A stretch of DNA of 14,056 nt, taken from NCBI GenBank assembly GCA_002376325.1, contig DFMR01000100.1, positions 3,740-17,795 on the forward strand, in the 5' to 3' direction. Position 1 is the first letter of the stretch. The number at the start of each line of letters is the position of its first letter. The notes under the pieces were generated by a model, which saw only the letters and a list, made by a program, of their open reading frames with translations, did not search any database and was not told the DNA's origin. The DNA comes from Proteobacteria bacterium UBA3588 (lineage in GTDB: Bacteria; Pseudomonadota; Gammaproteobacteria; Thiohalomonadales; Thiohalomonadaceae). Below, one piece after another: positions 12,450 to 14,056 of the stretch. Position numbers and translations under genes: made by a program.

Positions 12450-14056
12450 ATGACGCACATCCGCACCCTGCCAGGCGATGCCGAAGAGGCGCGCCGACTG
12501 TTCTTCGACCACGGGCACGACCCCGCCGGCCGGATACCCGACGTTATCGCCCGTTCCTGGCGCCGCTGTTGCGCTCGTCTCGACGTGGACGAACGGTTTC
12601 GCGCCAACCGCGCCGACAACACCCGGCTGCAGGAACGGCGGCAGGTACGCGACCATCTGCGGCGCATCGTCCGTCCCGAACTCGACGCCCTGGCGGCCAT
12701 GGTGGCCGATACCGGCAGCGTGGTGCTGTTGGCCGACAGCGACGGCCTGATCCTCGACGCGGTGGGCTGCGCGGCCTTCCTGCGCCAGGCGCAGCAGGTG
12801 GCGCTGCAGCCGGGTGTCTCCTGGTCGGAGGCGCAGCGCGGCACCAACGCCATCGGCACCGCCATGGTCGAGCGGCAACCGGTGCAGGTCAACGGCGGAG
12901 AACACTATCTCAACTGCAACGGCATCATCAGCTGCGCCGCCGCCCCCATCATCTCGCCGCGCGGCGAACTGTTCGGCGTGCTCGACGTCTCCGGCGACTC
13001 GCGCCAGATGCACCTGCACGCACTGGGCATGGTGCGCATGGCGATTCAGATCATCGAACACCGCCTGGTGCTGGATGTGCCCGCCGGACGTGAGGTGTTG
13101 CGTTTTCACAGCGACGCGGACCTGTTGGGCAGCCACCGCGAAGGGGTGCTGATCCTCGACGACGGCCGCATCGTCGGCGCCAACTCGGCGGCACTGCAAC
13201 TGCTTGGCGGACGCTGGGAGACGCTGCTCGACACCTCGGTGCAGGGTTGGCTCGATCTGGCGCGCGTCGCGCGTCGCGGCGACAACGGCTTCGTCGTCGA
13301 CGGGGCCGGGCGGCCGTTGCATGGCCGCTTGAGCGGCAAGCCGCGGGTGCGGGTGCCGGTCGGCGCCACCGTCACCGAGCCGGTCTACCGGCGCTGCCCG
13401 GTGAGCGAGCCGCTACTGGTCCAGGCCACCCGGGTACTGGACGCCGGCATCGCGGTGCTGGTCACGGGTGAGACCGGCGTGGGCAAGGAGGTGTTTGCCC
13501 GCCAGCTCCATGGCGCCAGCAACCGCCGCAGCGGCCCCTTCGTTCCGGTGAATTGCGCGGCGCTGCCCGAGTCGCTGATCGAGTCTGAATTATTCGGCTA
13601 TGTCGACGGCGCCTTCACCGGCGCGCGTCGCAAGGGGATGCCCGGCCGTGTGCGCGAGGCCGACGGCGGCGTGCTGTTTCTTGACGAGATCGGCGACATG
13701 CCGCTGCCGTTGCAGGCACGGCTGCTGCGTATGCTGCAGGAGCGCGCGGTGACGCCGCTCGGCGGCGGCCGGCCGGTGGCGGTCGATTTTGTGCTGATTT
13801 GCGCCACCAACTGCGACCTTGCGACGATGGTGCAGGCGGGGACGTTCCGTCAGGATCTCTACTACCGTATCCGGGAGTTCGGCGTGCGTCTTCCTCCGCT
13901 GCGCGAGCGTGCGCAGCGGCGCGAGACCATCGAATGGATGCTCGTCGCCCAGGGAGGACGTGAGCGCGGTCTCTCTTTCAGCACGGATGCGCTCGATCTG
14001 CTGGCCGATTATCCCTGGCCCGGCAACCTGCGCCAGCTCTCCAGCCTGATTCGCAC
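12450..14056 (+). CDS. Sigma-54-dependent activator, AcoR-like, 3'-truncated by window edge
   Basis: The frame is open without a stop from ATG 12450 to the right edge, giving 535 complete codons. N-terminal features are I-A-R-S-W-R-R-C, usual at the start of AcoR-type proteins, then a GAF-like sensor domain (about 70-205) and a short PAS-like segment (about 215-270). The AAA+ domain (from about 315) has Walker A G-E-T-G-V-G-K (340-346), the sigma-54 contact loop G-A-F-T-G-A (387-392) and Walker B with Asp412-Glu413. The Fis-type DNA-binding end, perhaps 80-120 residues, lies beyond the window. It should hydrolyse ATP to open sigma-54 promoters, and its obvious target is the divergent aldehyde dehydrogenase gene with its -24/-12 promoter. 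The inducer is unknown; acetoin, alcohols or aldehydes are likely by family. GAGGAG sits 8 bp upstream of the ATG. Confidence 0.95.
   Translation, partial: MTHIRTLPGDAEEARRLFFDHGHDPAGRIPDVIARSWRRCCARLDVDERFRANRADNTRLQERRQVRDHLRRIVRPELDALAAMVADTGSVVLLADSDGLILDAVGCAAFLRQAQQVALQPGVSWSEAQRGTNAIGTAMVERQPVQVNGGEHYLNCNGIISCAAAPIISPRGELFGVLDVSGDSRQMHLHALGMVRMAIQIIEHRLVLDVPAGREVLRFHSDADLLGSHREGVLILDDGRIVGANSAALQLLGGRWETLLDTSVQGWLDLARVARRGDNGFVVDGAGRPLHGRLSGKPRVRVPVGATVTEPVYRRCPVSEPLLVQATRVLDAGIAVLVTGETGVGKEVFARQLHGASNRRSGPFVPVNCAALPESLIESELFGYVDGAFTGARRKGMPGRVREADGGVLFLDEIGDMPLPLQARLLRMLQERAVTPLGGGRPVAVDFVLICATNCDLATMVQAGTFRQDLYYRIREFGVRLPPLRERAQRRETIEWMLVAQGGRERGLSFSTDALDLLADYPWPGNLRQLSSLIR

Overview
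The window looks like a chromosomal stretch of a GC-rich gammaproteobacterium. The evidence is a Ppx-type exopolyphosphatase, an AldB/ExaC-like aldehyde dehydrogenase with a sigma-54 activator, an NhaA antiporter and a FixL/FixJ-style sensor pair. The exact lineage cannot be fixed from sequence alone. There are twelve protein genes, one cut by each window edge. No RNA genes, insertion sequences, phage genes or CRISPR arrays were found.

Layout: (1) 3-2314, plus strand: the 3' part of a CHAD-domain protein and ppx, a polyphosphate module. (2) 2355-4302, minus strand: four small genes in the order PAS protein, STAS protein, second PAS protein (paralogue of the first), and an unrecognised Cys/His-containing protein. 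A 378-bp gap (4303-4680) separates them from divergent, plus-strand genes for a 746-residue hybrid-like histidine kinase (degenerate receiver, three PAS domains, HisKA, HATPase) and an overlapping FixJ-type response regulator. (3) 7578-9930, minus strand: nhaA, then arsR-arsC overlapping by 4 bp. (4) 10113-12177, minus strand: aldehyde dehydrogenase and a DUF779 protein. A divergent sigma-54-dependent AcoR-like activator follows; it starts at 12450 and runs off the right edge.

The least ordinary part is region 2. Two single-domain PAS proteins with four shared cysteines flank a STAS protein, beside a PAS-rich kinase/regulator pair and with no partner-switch kinase or phosphatase nearby. All four small genes are followed within a few bases of the stop codon by an inverted repeat without a clear U-tract. 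Two regulatory arrangements also stand out. The arsR start codon lies inside an 11+11 bp perfect inverted repeat, with a -10-like box placed so that transcription would begin at the ATG, which suggests a leaderless, self-blocking arsR-arsC message. The aldehyde dehydrogenase has a near-consensus -24/-12 promoter, and a 6+6 bp palindrome lies about 165 bp upstream, where the divergent activator could bind. A 61-nt nested hairpin separates the dehydrogenase from DUF779.
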